This document shows positions 47,069-55,732 of a DNA stretch of 64,000 nucleotides, one piece after another (position 1 is the first letter of the stretch; the number at the start of each line of letters is the position of its first letter). The notes under the pieces were generated by a model. That model was not told where the DNA came from and searched no databases. It saw nothing but the letters and a program-made list of their open reading frames with translations. Origin of the DNA: Pleionea litopenaei (lineage in GTDB: Bacteria; Pseudomonadota; Gammaproteobacteria; Enterobacterales; Kangiellaceae); contig NZ_CP133548.1 in the NCBI RefSeq assembly GCF_031198435.1, forward strand, positions 2,824,001 to 2,888,000. The letters are read 5' to 3'. The translations under genes and the position numbers were made by a program.

Positions 47069-48456
47069 GATCCTAACAGCGCAATGGCAAAGGCGAGAGT
47101 AAAGGGTATCCAGCGTTCGGCGAAATCACCAGGCCAGTTTGGATAATGATTGATAAATACCGTTAAACCAAAACCAACCATCATTGACCACAAAGCGATA
47201 CCGTTATTCATTTGTCGACGCATCAATCGAACGATCAGGATTGGGCCGAAGGCACTGCCTATGGCGTGCCATGCAAATAGCACACGACTAAATATAGCGT
47301 CATCCATATACAAGGCGAGCAGCGTTGCAAATAGGCAAACTCCCAATACGGCGAGCCGAGCGCCTAATACACTGTGGGTTCGTTGGCCGGGCTTTAAGTC
47401 GTAAGCGACTGAGGAAGACACCACTAAAACTTGTGAGTCGGCTGTCGACATAACTGCTGAAAGAACGGCTGCAATCATGATTCCAGCTACCATTGGTGAA
47501 AACAGTGTTTGGGTGACCGCGAAAAACACCGACTCTCCATCGCTAAGAAAGGGAACAATGACCCGACCACTCCAGCCTAAAATTAACATGCCAACGTACA
47601 CAAACATGGCCCAAGTAAGCGCGATAACACGTCCCTGATCGAGACTTCTTTTATCTTTCAACGCCATAAACCGATTAACTACATGGGGTTGACCTGGATA
47701 GCCATTACCGATTCCTAGAAGACCGATGATAAAACCAAGCGCCGCAATGCCGCTGTGTTCACCACTCCAACTGGTAAAACCGATGAGCTGTAACTGTTCG
47801 ATTTTAGTGACCATTTCTCCTAAGCCACCTAGGTGGATCAGTGCAGCGATGGGCAGTACCAAAGCTGTACCTGCCATGAGTAAACCTTGAAGCGTGTCGG
47901 TAACACTGACGGCCCAAAAACCTCCAAGCAAGGTATATATCATAATGATCAGTGCGCCAAGGATGATGGCGTGATTGAAACTTAAGTCGAATACCGAGTT
48001 GAAGCTGGTGCCAGCGGCTTTAAATTGAGACGCAATATAGAAAGTAAACGAAAATACAATGATCATAGTCGCCGCTCGCCGAATGGTCAGTGCCATCGTT
48101 TGATGTGGCTGCGGGACCAATAGATCGGTCAATGTAACCGCCTTCTCAGCTTGGCTGAGTTTTTGAATTCTTGGCGCGAGCCAAAACCAATTGAAACAAA
48201 AACCCAAAAGTACGGACGGCAATAGCCAGATGGCTGAAAACCCCCATAAATAAGCTGCTCCACTGACTCCTAGTAAAGTCCAAGCCGAACTAGAGCTGGC
48301 GCTCGCACTAATGGCGGCCACCCAGGGGCCTAGCTGACGACCCGCAAGAAAGTAGTCGGTGGTCGATTGACTGCGTTTACTTGCCCAAAAGCCAATCAGT
48401 AACAGTATGACTTTGTAAATTACTAGGGTTATTAATACAATAGTGGTGTCGGACAT
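47053..48456 (-). CDS. sodium:solute symporter, PutP-like
   Basis: 467 residues, SSS family with thirteen or so helices. The pattern GGFWAVSVTDTLQGLLMAGTA and AVLSAVMSTADSQVL is very close to the Na+/proline transporter PutP, as is the overall length. Proline is the likely but unproven substrate. The ATG (MSDTTIV) has AAGG seven bases upstream; an upstream start exists. Its stop overlaps the terminator of the convergent gene. Confidence 0.85.
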   Translation of the reverse strand: MSDTTIVLITLVIYKVILLLIGFWASKRSQSTTDYFLAGRQLGPWVAAISASASSSSAWTLLGVSGAAYLWGFSAIWLLPSVLLGFCFNWFWLAPRIQKLSQAEKAVTLTDLLVPQPHQTMALTIRRAATMIIVFSFTFYIASQFKAAGTSFNSVFDLSFNHAIILGALIIMIYTLLGGFWAVSVTDTLQGLLMAGTALVLPIAALIHLGGLGEMVTKIEQLQLIGFTSWSGEHSGIAALGFIIGLLGIGNGYPGQPHVVNRFMALKDKRSLDQGRVIALTWAMFVYVGMLILGWSGRVIVPFLSDGESVFFAVTQTLFSPMVAGIMIAAVLSAVMSTADSQVLVVSSSVAYDLKPGQRTHSVLGARLAVLGVCLFATLLALYMDDAIFSRVLFAWHAIGSAFGPILIVRLMRRQMNNGIALWSMMVGFGLTVFINHYPNWPGDFAERWIPFTLAFAIALLGSKKPS

Positions 48457-48509
48457 CGCTAAGCCTTGATTTTTTCTCAACCCTACCAGCACTGAGTAGT
48501 AATTACTAT

Positions 48510-50444
48510 ATGATCACATTTTCAAACGTTGCATACTCACGAGCGGCAAAACCTCTCGTGACCCGCTTAGATACGACTTTATTTAACGGAGAAAAAGTCG
48601 GAATCGTTGGAGCCAATGGTTGTGGTAAGTCTACTTTGTTTCAGTTGATCCTCGGTGAAATTGCCAGCGATCAAGGTGAAGTAGAACTCTCGGACAAATT
48701 AAGAATTGCGCAAGTAAAACAAGAAACGCCCGGTGTCGCACAATCGGCCTTAAACTATGTTCTTGATGGCGATCAAATCTTACGTAAAACGCAAGCCGAC
48801 TTACGACAAGCAGAGTCTGACAACGATGGACATCGAATTGCCGAATTACATGAAAAGTTAGAAAATATTGGCGCTTATGACGTTGAAGCTCGGGCATCAA
48901 GACTTCTCTACGGTTTGGGTTTCAGTGAAGCGCTTATTCATACACATGTTGATCAGCTATCCGGTGGTTGGCGAGTTCGACTGAATTTAGCGCAAGCACT
49001 GTTAATGCCCTCTGACATCTTATTGCTCGACGAGCCTACCAACCATCTAGATTTAGACGCTGTGTTTTGGCTCGAATCATTTTTAAAGAAATATCCGGGT
49101 ACTTTACTGGTGATCTCTCACGACCGAGACTTTTTAGACGCTTTAGTTGAAAAAATATGGCATTTCGAATCGACCGAGGTTAAATGCTACAGCGGTAACT
49201 ACTCACAATTTTTAAAACTGAAAGCACAACAAGAACAATTGCAAGCAAAAATGTATGAAAAGCAACAAGCTAAAGTAGCGCATTTGCAATCGTTTATTGA
49301 TCGTTTTAAAGCGAAAGCCAGCAAGGCAAAGCAAGCTCAAAGTCGAGTAAAAGCACTTGAAAAAATGGCAAGTGTTGAAAATATTCGCGTCAGAGAACGC
49401 TTGTCATTTGAATTTTTTGACCCGCTACACAAACCGGATCCGCTTCTTAAATTTGAAAAATTGACGGTTGGTTACCAAGACACTTGGATTCTTAATGAGT
49501 TGGACTTTTCCATTCGTTGTGACTCTCGTATTGGACTCCTCGGCCGCAATGGCGCTGGTAAATCGACCTTACTCAAGGCGATCGCGAATACTGAAGTTTC
49601 AATGCTTGGCGAGCGGCAACAAAGCAAAAATTTACAAGTCGGGTATTTTGCTCAACACCAATTAGAACAGCTCAATGGTAAAGCCTCTGCCTTTTCTCAA
49701 ATGCAACAATTAGATGAGCATTTAACGGAGCAAGAGGTTCGCAATTATTTAGGTGGGTATAATTTTCATGGTGACAAGGTTTTTGAGCCGGTTGAATCTT
49801 TTTCAGGTGGCGAAAAGGCGCGATTGGTATTAGCTTTGATGATCTACCAAAAACCCAATTTAATTCTTCTCGATGAACCAACGAATCATCTAGATATGGA
49901 AATGCGAGACGCATTAACTTTAGCTATTCAGAATTTTGCTGGCGCTGTGGTATTGATATCACATGATCGATTTTTATTGGATGCGACGGTTGATGAACTC
50001 TACTTGGTCGACAGTGGACGAGTCTGTGCATTTGATGGAGATACACAGCAGTATCATCAATGGCTAAAGGCGAATCGATGGGGCAGTGGTGAGAATGAAG
50101 CGGTGGAATCATCAACATCGACTAGCATCAGTAGTGTTGATCGCAAAAAACAGAAGCAACTCGAGGCTCAACTTCGGCAGGCAATGGCTCCGTTGAAAAA
50201 GCAACTTCAAACGTCTGAACAGGGCATGGAAAAAATGCAGGTCGAGCTTAACAATATAGAGCAAGAAATGAGTAATCCGGAGTTGTATCAAGAAAAGAAT
50301 AAAGCACTACTCACTCAGCTGATTGCAGAGCAATCGGAAGCAAGAGCAAAACTGGACGCATTCGAAGCAGAATGGTTTGAGCTCCAAGACCAAATTGAGC
50401 AGCAACAGGCTCAGTTGCACGAACAACTTTTAGGTGAACAATGA
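48510..50444 (+). CDS. yheS: ABC-F ATPase YheS
   Basis: 644 residues with two ABC domains and no membrane helices. Walker A GANGCGKST and GRNGAGKST, ABC signatures LSGGWRVRLNLAQALL and FSGGEKARLVLAL, the linker KAKQAQSRVKAL, and a C-terminal coiled coil. The pattern is that of E. coli YheS, a ribosome-associated ABC-F factor. Its stop overlaps yheV (ATGA). Confidence 0.95.
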   Translation: MITFSNVAYSRAAKPLVTRLDTTLFNGEKVGIVGANGCGKSTLFQLILGEIASDQGEVELSDKLRIAQVKQETPGVAQSALNYVLDGDQILRKTQADLRQAESDNDGHRIAELHEKLENIGAYDVEARASRLLYGLGFSEALIHTHVDQLSGGWRVRLNLAQALLMPSDILLLDEPTNHLDLDAVFWLESFLKKYPGTLLVISHDRDFLDALVEKIWHFESTEVKCYSGNYSQFLKLKAQQEQLQAKMYEKQQAKVAHLQSFIDRFKAKASKAKQAQSRVKALEKMASVENIRVRERLSFEFFDPLHKPDPLLKFEKLTVGYQDTWILNELDFSIRCDSRIGLLGRNGAGKSTLLKAIANTEVSMLGERQQSKNLQVGYFAQHQLEQLNGKASAFSQMQQLDEHLTEQEVRNYLGGYNFHGDKVFEPVESFSGGEKARLVLALMIYQKPNLILLDEPTNHLDMEMRDALTLAIQNFAGAVVLISHDRFLLDATVDELYLVDSGRVCAFDGDTQQYHQWLKANRWGSGENEAVESSTSTSISSVDRKKQKQLEAQLRQAMAPLKKQLQTSEQGMEKMQVELNNIEQEMSNPELYQEKNKALLTQLIAEQSEARAKLDAFEAEWFELQDQIEQQQAQLHEQLLGEQ

Positions 50445-50644
50445 AAAAACGATTTATTGCTGGTGCTCAGTGTCCGAGTTGTAGTGAGTTAGACGTCATT
50501 ACGCTGGTAGAGTCTGAGCAAGGTTCTCATATGCATTGTGTCGAATGTGGTTATGAAGAAAACATGACCGATTCTGAGCCGGTAGCAAAGAAGAAGAAGC
50601 CGACAGAACAGATGATTCAGTGGGTAAACATTGACTCTGATTAG
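50441..50644 (+). CDS. yheV: YheV-family zinc-ribbon protein
   Basis: 67 residues starting MKKRFIAGAQCPSC with a second CVECGYEE pair, i.e. a four-cysteine zinc ribbon (DUF2387). It overlaps yheS by four bases, the order seen in E. coli. Function unknown. Confidence 0.9.
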   Translation: MKKRFIAGAQCPSCSELDVITLVESEQGSHMHCVECGYEENMTDSEPVAKKKKPTEQMIQWVNIDSD

Positions 50645-50657
50645 TTGAATTAGTCTC

Positions 50658-50671
50658 GACTTAATCTGACA
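50658..50671 (+). repeat. IS terminal inverted repeat, left
   Basis: GACTTAATCTGACA, exact inverse of the right copy. Confidence 0.9.
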
Positions 50672-50753
50672 CATCAACTTGAAAAAGTGAGAGTTACCCG
50701 TTTTGATTAAAGGTGTCGAATCTTTAAATCAGAACGTTATAGAGGTAACTCTC

Positions 50754-51794
50754 ATGCTACATACTAACAACCCAATCATAAAACACAAAGCTGGTTTACT
50801 TAACTTAGCAGAAGAACTCGGGAACGTATCGAAAGCCTGTAAGGTAATGGGCGTATCACGAGATACATTTTATCGCTATCAAGAACTGGTCGAAGAAGGC
50901 GGTATCGATGCCCTTATCAGCAAGAGCCGTCGCAACCCAAATGTTAAAAATCGCGTTGATGAAGCCACAGAAACAGCGGTTATCAATTATGCCATTGAGT
51001 TTCCGGCACACGGCCAACACCGAACCAGTAACGAGTTGCGAAAGAAAGGAGTCTTTGTATCAGGGAGCGGTGTCCGGTCGATATGGCTCAGGCATGACCT
51101 AGAAAACTTTAAGAAGCGCTTGAAGGCACTGGAAGATAAGGTTGCTAAAGAGGGCATCATACTGACCGATAGCCAAATAGCTGCACTTGAGAAGAAGAAA
51201 AATGATGATGAAGCCTGTGGTGAGATTGAAACAGCTCACCCTGGCTACTTAGGCTCACAAGATACCTTTTATGTCGGTAACCTAAAGGGCGTTGGACGAA
51301 TTTACCAACAAACCTTCATCGACACTTACAGCAAAGTTGCCTTTGCCAAACTCTACACCACAAAAACACCTATTACCGCAGCCGACATACTTAATGACAA
51401 AGTGCTACCTTACTTCCAGCAACATGAGTTACCCATGTTGCGAGTATTAACGGATCGCGGCACTGAGTATTGTGGAAAAGTTGAACATCACGACTATCAG
51501 CTGTATTTAGCAATCAATGACATCGAGCATACAAAGACTAAAGCAATGTCACCGCAAACCAATGGTATCTGCGAACGATTCCATAAAACGATATTGAACG
51601 AGTTCTACCAGGTTACATTTCGGAAGAAATTATACAGTTCACTGGATGAGCTTCAAAAGGATCTGGACGAATGGATAGTTTACTACAATAATGAACGCAC
51701 CCATCAAGGAAAAATGTGTTGTGGACGAACGCCCAATGAAACATTAATTGATGGTAAGAGAATTTGGGCTGACAAAAATCTAGCTCAAATCTAA
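50754..51794 (+). CDS. IS481-family transposase
   Basis: 346 residues. N-terminal helix-turn-helix (GNVSKACKVMGVSRDTFYRY), an integrase catalytic core with the DDE residues in LGSQDTFYVG, VLTDRGTEYC and NGICERFHKTI, and a C-terminal region ending NERTHQGKMCCGRTP. Full-length with no frameshift, so likely active. ATG with GAGG eight bases upstream. Related copies are widespread in marine gammaproteobacteria. Confidence 0.96.
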   Translation: MLHTNNPIIKHKAGLLNLAEELGNVSKACKVMGVSRDTFYRYQELVEEGGIDALISKSRRNPNVKNRVDEATETAVINYAIEFPAHGQHRTSNELRKKGVFVSGSGVRSIWLRHDLENFKKRLKALEDKVAKEGIILTDSQIAALEKKKNDDEACGEIETAHPGYLGSQDTFYVGNLKGVGRIYQQTFIDTYSKVAFAKLYTTKTPITAADILNDKVLPYFQQHELPMLRVLTDRGTEYCGKVEHHDYQLYLAINDIEHTKTKAMSPQTNGICERFHKTILNEFYQVTFRKKLYSSLDELQKDLDEWIVYYNNERTHQGKMCCGRTPNETLIDGKRIWADKNLAQI

Positions 51795-51825
51795 ACTGAC
51801 AGACACCAATTGAAAAACGGGTAAC

Positions 51826-51839
51826 TGTCAGATTAAGTC
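51826..51839 (+). repeat. IS terminal inverted repeat, right
   Basis: TGTCAGATTAAGTC, exact inverse complement of the left copy at 50658-50671. Confidence 0.9.
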
Positions 51840-51893
51840 TGAGCTAGTACAGATTAGTTAAGGCTACGATAATAAAAAGAAAAGGATGTTAAC

Positions 51894-52463
51894 GTGAAAG
51901 ATAAAGAAATCATCGAAACCATTAACGATGTTTTTAAATCAGCAGACTGTCTCTACACTCAGCAAGAAGTGGAGCAGGCCATTAATCAAATGGCGTATCA
52001 AATTAATCATGACTTGGCTGAGGCGAATCCGGTTGTTTTATCCATTATGAATGGTGGATTAGTCTTTGCTGGTCAACTTTTAACCAAGCTTACTTTCCCT
52101 TTGAATATTGATTATTGTCATGCCACTCGATACCGGGGCAAGACTCAAGGTGGAGAGCTGCATTGGAAAGCGCTACCTCAATATGAGTTGCTCGATCGCA
52201 ATGTGTTGGTCGTCGATGATATTCTTGATGAAGGGCACACGCTGATGGCGATTCTCAATGCGATAAAGGCGCAGGGCGCTCGATCGGTTAAAACAGCAGT
52301 TTTGCTGGATAAAAAGCATGATAGAAAGGCCAATCCAACTTACCAAGCTGACTATGTAGGTATAGAAATACCCGATCGTTATGTATTTGGATACGGCATG
52401 GATTTTAACGAATACCTTAGGAATGCTCCAGGCATATATGCCGTAGCCAGCAAGGATAATTAA
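51894..52463 (+). CDS. hpt: hypoxanthine-guanine phosphoribosyltransferase-like protein
   Basis: 189 residues, type I phosphoribosyltransferase. The PRPP loop is VLVVDDILDEGHTLMA; LSIMNGGLVFAGQLL and DKKHDRK are also typical. It converts hypoxanthine or guanine to the nucleotide in purine salvage. Start is a GTG with AAGGA upstream. The IS element lies just upstream and may affect its promoter. Confidence 0.9.
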   Translation: MKDKEIIETINDVFKSADCLYTQQEVEQAINQMAYQINHDLAEANPVVLSIMNGGLVFAGQLLTKLTFPLNIDYCHATRYRGKTQGGELHWKALPQYELLDRNVLVVDDILDEGHTLMAILNAIKAQGARSVKTAVLLDKKHDRKANPTYQADYVGIEIPDRYVFGYGMDFNEYLRNAPGIYAVASKDN

Positions 52464-52475
52464 ACGGGGTTATCT

Positions 52476-52754
52476 ATGAGCGATCAAGACAGTCAGGCAT
52501 CAAAAAGAACCAATCAAATAAAAGAAGTTCCGAGTCATGTGAAAATGATCATGGCATCAATCTCATCCTTTGCAAAAGATGGACGATATTCAGTTGATGA
52601 ATTGGAACGAATAATTACTATCGCTCTCGAAGATGGCGAAGTTGATCAGGATGAGCAGCGAGTTTTACGCTCAATTTTGAGTAAAGCCCGAGATGTACCG
52701 TTTGACGATGAAGTTCGTCCATACATTAATTCATTAACAAAACTGTATTTATAA
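52476..52754 (+). CDS. small acidic protein, TerB-like pattern
   Basis: 92 residues, cytoplasmic, with ALEDGEVDQDEQRVLRSIL resembling the acidic metal-binding segment of TerB-like proteins. No firm family. 12 bases after the hpt-like gene, so likely co-transcribed. Confidence 0.6.
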   Translation: MSDQDSQASKRTNQIKEVPSHVKMIMASISSFAKDGRYSVDELERIITIALEDGEVDQDEQRVLRSILSKARDVPFDDEVRPYINSLTKLYL

Positions 52755-52962
52755 GCGAAGAATAACTTTGTGTAATATTCACGTTTTAAAGGGTAAAGAT
52801 TGCAGTTGTACAGTACATTGAGTAATAGTTGTCGGTTGATGAAGTGGGCGCTAAGTCCCGCTTAAGATACAAAATAATGCTATAGTCATTGCTAAAAGTG
52901 GCAATTGTAAAATGTAGTGGTTGTAAAGCCGAAGATAGGCGGTTTTAACTGGGGAACAAAGA
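52755..52962. other. intergenic region upstream of the first TonB receptor
   Basis: 208 bases. A 7-bp inverted repeat with one wobble pair (AAGTGGG / CCCGCTT near 52842-52864) and a TATAGT near 52882 that could be a -10. No convincing regulator site was recognised. Confidence 0.4.
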
Positions 52963-55563
52963 ATGCGTTCAAGTTGGTTCTGGATGTGTGTTGCATCGAC
53001 CATGTCGCAATGGGTTTACAGCGCAACACCTTCAGAAGATTCGGATCAAGATAAGAAAGTCACAGTCACCGGCTCATTAATTAAGAAAGATGAGAAGGGT
53101 CCGGCGCCTATTCTAACTTTGACCGCCGACGATTTAGCCCGCCTAGGACACACAAATCTGTACGAAGCCTTGATGGCATTGACCGCTCAGACGGGGTCGC
53201 TTTTAGAAGGCGATCAATTTCCTAACGGATTTACCTCGGCAGCTCAAGCTGTCAATTTGCGAGGATTCGGACCTGGGCGAACTTTAGTGTTGGTTAATGG
53301 GCAGCGACTCGCATTAAACCCAACGCCTTACCAAAGTGAAGCTAACTTTTTCAATTTTGCCACGGTACCAACCATCGCGATCGAACGAGTGGATGTATTA
53401 ACCGATGGCGCTTCTGCAATTTATGGATCGGATGCAATTGCAGGAGTCATCAATGTTATTTTACGAGAAGAGTTCGATAATGATGAACTAAGCCTCACTT
53501 ATGGTGATACCACTCGAGGTGGCGGTCGATCGTTAAAAGTTTCTGGCGGAAATAGCTTTCGCAGCTCTGATCATTTGATCACCATTGGGTATCAGTGGGA
53601 GAAGCGTGACCCCATTTTTGCCGAACAAAGAAACTACTTATCTGAGACTAAGCCCAATATATTACCTGTTTCTATAGGTGCTTATGACTTTGTGACTGGC
53701 TTATTTGAGGTTCCAAGCAATGCTGCGTGTGATCCTCATCCTTCCGAGTTAGTCACCGTCGATTCGAATTCCTACTGTTCTCGCGGAACTCGACGAGAAG
53801 ATAGCCTGCGAAATAAAAGAGAAGATGCCTCTATATTCACACATATTGAACTACCGACTAAATATGGACAGTGGTTTATTGACGGTATCTTATGGGATAG
53901 CCAGACGGATGCACGCTCATTTCCACTGTTTTGGGAAGGCTCCATTGATGATCTTTCAGGCAATGCAAATTATGTGTATCGAGAGTTCACTTTCGAAGAA
54001 ACTGGCAATCAAGATAAAAAATTTGATGAACAAAGTTTATCTCTAACGACGGGTTTCAGTGGTTTAGCGTCAAACTTTGATTATCAGGTGACGTTTACTC
54101 TTAGTGAATATGATTCTTATGAATCGTCACGACAATTTCGTAATGACAGCATCGTCAACTTTTTCAACGTTGCCGAAGATATCTTTAACGTTTACCAACC
54201 AAGCGACTTTCAAAACGTTATTGGTACTCGATTCAACGATTCAAATTCAAAATCAATGAATTTGTCTTACTGGATGTCTGGCGATGGCTTTTCCATCAAT
54301 AATCAACCGTCTCGCTATGCATTCATCGCTGAGTGGAACAAAACTCGCTACCGCATCAACGTCGATGAAACCAGTCAAAATTTTGAGTGGTTTGGTTTCG
54401 GAGGTTCGTCTGGAAGGGGAGATCGCGACCGTTATGCCATAGGCTTCGAATGGTTTTTCCCGTTAATGCGAAACGACTCGCTGGGTAAGCTCGACTTAAC
54501 CTTGGCGACTCGATGGGATGATTACCAAGATGACTCAAATGTTGGAAGTGCGAAGACTTGGAAAAGCTCGATGCAGTGGCGTCCAACGGAATCGTTGAGT
54601 GTTAATGCCGTCTACAGCACCAGTTTCCGTGCCCCAGATATGCATTATCTGTTTGCTGACCCAACCATTTACTTCACCGATGTTATTGATGTTTTCCAGT
54701 GCGTTAATGTCGATGGGAATAGCTATCAGGATTGTGAAAATAATTTGAATTACGTGGCGACTTCAACACCGGTAATATGGAGTGGGAACCTTGAGTTAGA
54801 AGAAGAGAAAGGCAGTTCACGGACGTTTGGCTTTTCATACACCGGTATAGAAAACCTAGGCCTGGCGATTGACTGGTATGAAATTGACCTAGAAAACCAA
54901 GTTGGCCTGCAATTGGAGTCACAGTATTTGTTGTGGGAGGCGCAGTGCGACGCAGGTGTAAACTTTACTACCGGTGATGCGGTCGATCCTAACTCTCAAA
55001 TTTGCCAAGACACCAACGCCCGTGTTTTCAGAAATGGCTTTGGTGTGATAGGCATCGTCAATTCACCAGTCAATCGCGCTCTGCGCCGACAAAAAGGGGT
55101 TGAGTTCTCAGCTAACTGGTTTTATGCCGATTCTGACCTGGGCTCTTTTGGCGTTGATTTTAAATATTCAAGAATATTAAAAACAGAAATACAAGAAATA
55201 GCCAGCGAACCGTCAACTTACGAAGGTAACTATCAAAACGATCCGCGCAATGGCGAAGTCAAGTCAAGAACAAACCTGTCGCTTTCTTGGGGAGTCGATA
55301 ACTGGACGACGGCCTTGTCTTGGTATCGTAAAGGTTCTCGAATCAATTTTGACGGTACCGGAAAGATTAATCCCTGGACCATCACCAACCTAATTGTGAA
55401 GAACGAGTTCAACCGGTCACACCGAGTGTCTTTCGTGCTTAGAAACGCATTTGATAAAGAGCCGCCCATTGATCCCTCGCGAATCGAGTGGCCGTATTAT
55501 GACCGCAGTCAATACGATGCGATTGGTCGAGAGTTCTTTATTGAATACCAGTTTTCTTATTGA
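52963..55563 (+). CDS. TonB-dependent receptor (paralogue 1)
   Basis: 866 residues. Signal peptide, TonB-box region KKVTVTGSLI, plug domain with VNLRGFGPGRTLVLVNGQRL and ASAIYGSDAIAGVINVI, then a large barrel ending FFIEYQFSY. The same architecture as the next gene; the two are tandem paralogues. Substrate unknown; the downstream S9 peptidase suggests peptides. Confidence 0.9.
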   Translation: MRSSWFWMCVASTMSQWVYSATPSEDSDQDKKVTVTGSLIKKDEKGPAPILTLTADDLARLGHTNLYEALMALTAQTGSLLEGDQFPNGFTSAAQAVNLRGFGPGRTLVLVNGQRLALNPTPYQSEANFFNFATVPTIAIERVDVLTDGASAIYGSDAIAGVINVILREEFDNDELSLTYGDTTRGGGRSLKVSGGNSFRSSDHLITIGYQWEKRDPIFAEQRNYLSETKPNILPVSIGAYDFVTGLFEVPSNAACDPHPSELVTVDSNSYCSRGTRREDSLRNKREDASIFTHIELPTKYGQWFIDGILWDSQTDARSFPLFWEGSIDDLSGNANYVYREFTFEETGNQDKKFDEQSLSLTTGFSGLASNFDYQVTFTLSEYDSYESSRQFRNDSIVNFFNVAEDIFNVYQPSDFQNVIGTRFNDSNSKSMNLSYWMSGDGFSINNQPSRYAFIAEWNKTRYRINVDETSQNFEWFGFGGSSGRGDRDRYAIGFEWFFPLMRNDSLGKLDLTLATRWDDYQDDSNVGSAKTWKSSMQWRPTESLSVNAVYSTSFRAPDMHYLFADPTIYFTDVIDVFQCVNVDGNSYQDCENNLNYVATSTPVIWSGNLELEEEKGSSRTFGFSYTGIENLGLAIDWYEIDLENQVGLQLESQYLLWEAQCDAGVNFTTGDAVDPNSQICQDTNARVFRNGFGVIGIVNSPVNRALRRQKGVEFSANWFYADSDLGSFGVDFKYSRILKTEIQEIASEPSTYEGNYQNDPRNGEVKSRTNLSLSWGVDNWTTALSWYRKGSRINFDGTGKINPWTITNLIVKNEFNRSHRVSFVLRNAFDKEPPIDPSRIEWPYYDRSQYDAIGREFFIEYQFSY

Positions 55564-55732
55564 AAATCTGGTCTGTTCTGCAAAAAAGTTATAAGTGGTA
55601 ATATCAACACTCGATTAAATGGATGACCTAGTAGACACTTTTGCTGTGATGGGTTATACATTGTGTGGTCGAAAGACTATCTCAAAAAAATATAATTAAT
55701 AGCTATTCAAAAACAACCAGGGAAACTTTGCC

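Larger units (their letters stand above)
50655..51844 (+). mobile_element. IS481-family insertion sequence, intact
   Basis: About 1.19 kb with one transposase gene. Inverted repeats of 14 bases, GACTTAATCTGACA, at 50658-50671 and complementary at 51826-51839, with a less perfect outer extension (CTC before, GAG after). GTTACCCGTTTT is also repeated at both ends (50693-50704; inverted 51814-51825), but its distance from the end differs. A 4-base TAGT flanks each side (50651-50654, 51845-51848) and may be the target duplication. Inserted between yheV and the hpt-like gene. Confidence 0.85.

Noticed and set aside
50639-51860. GATTAGTT-type direct repeats as IS target duplication
   Set aside because: They lie 10-20 bases outside the inverted repeats on each side, so a chance match is more likely than a target duplication; TAGT at the repeat edges is the better candidate.
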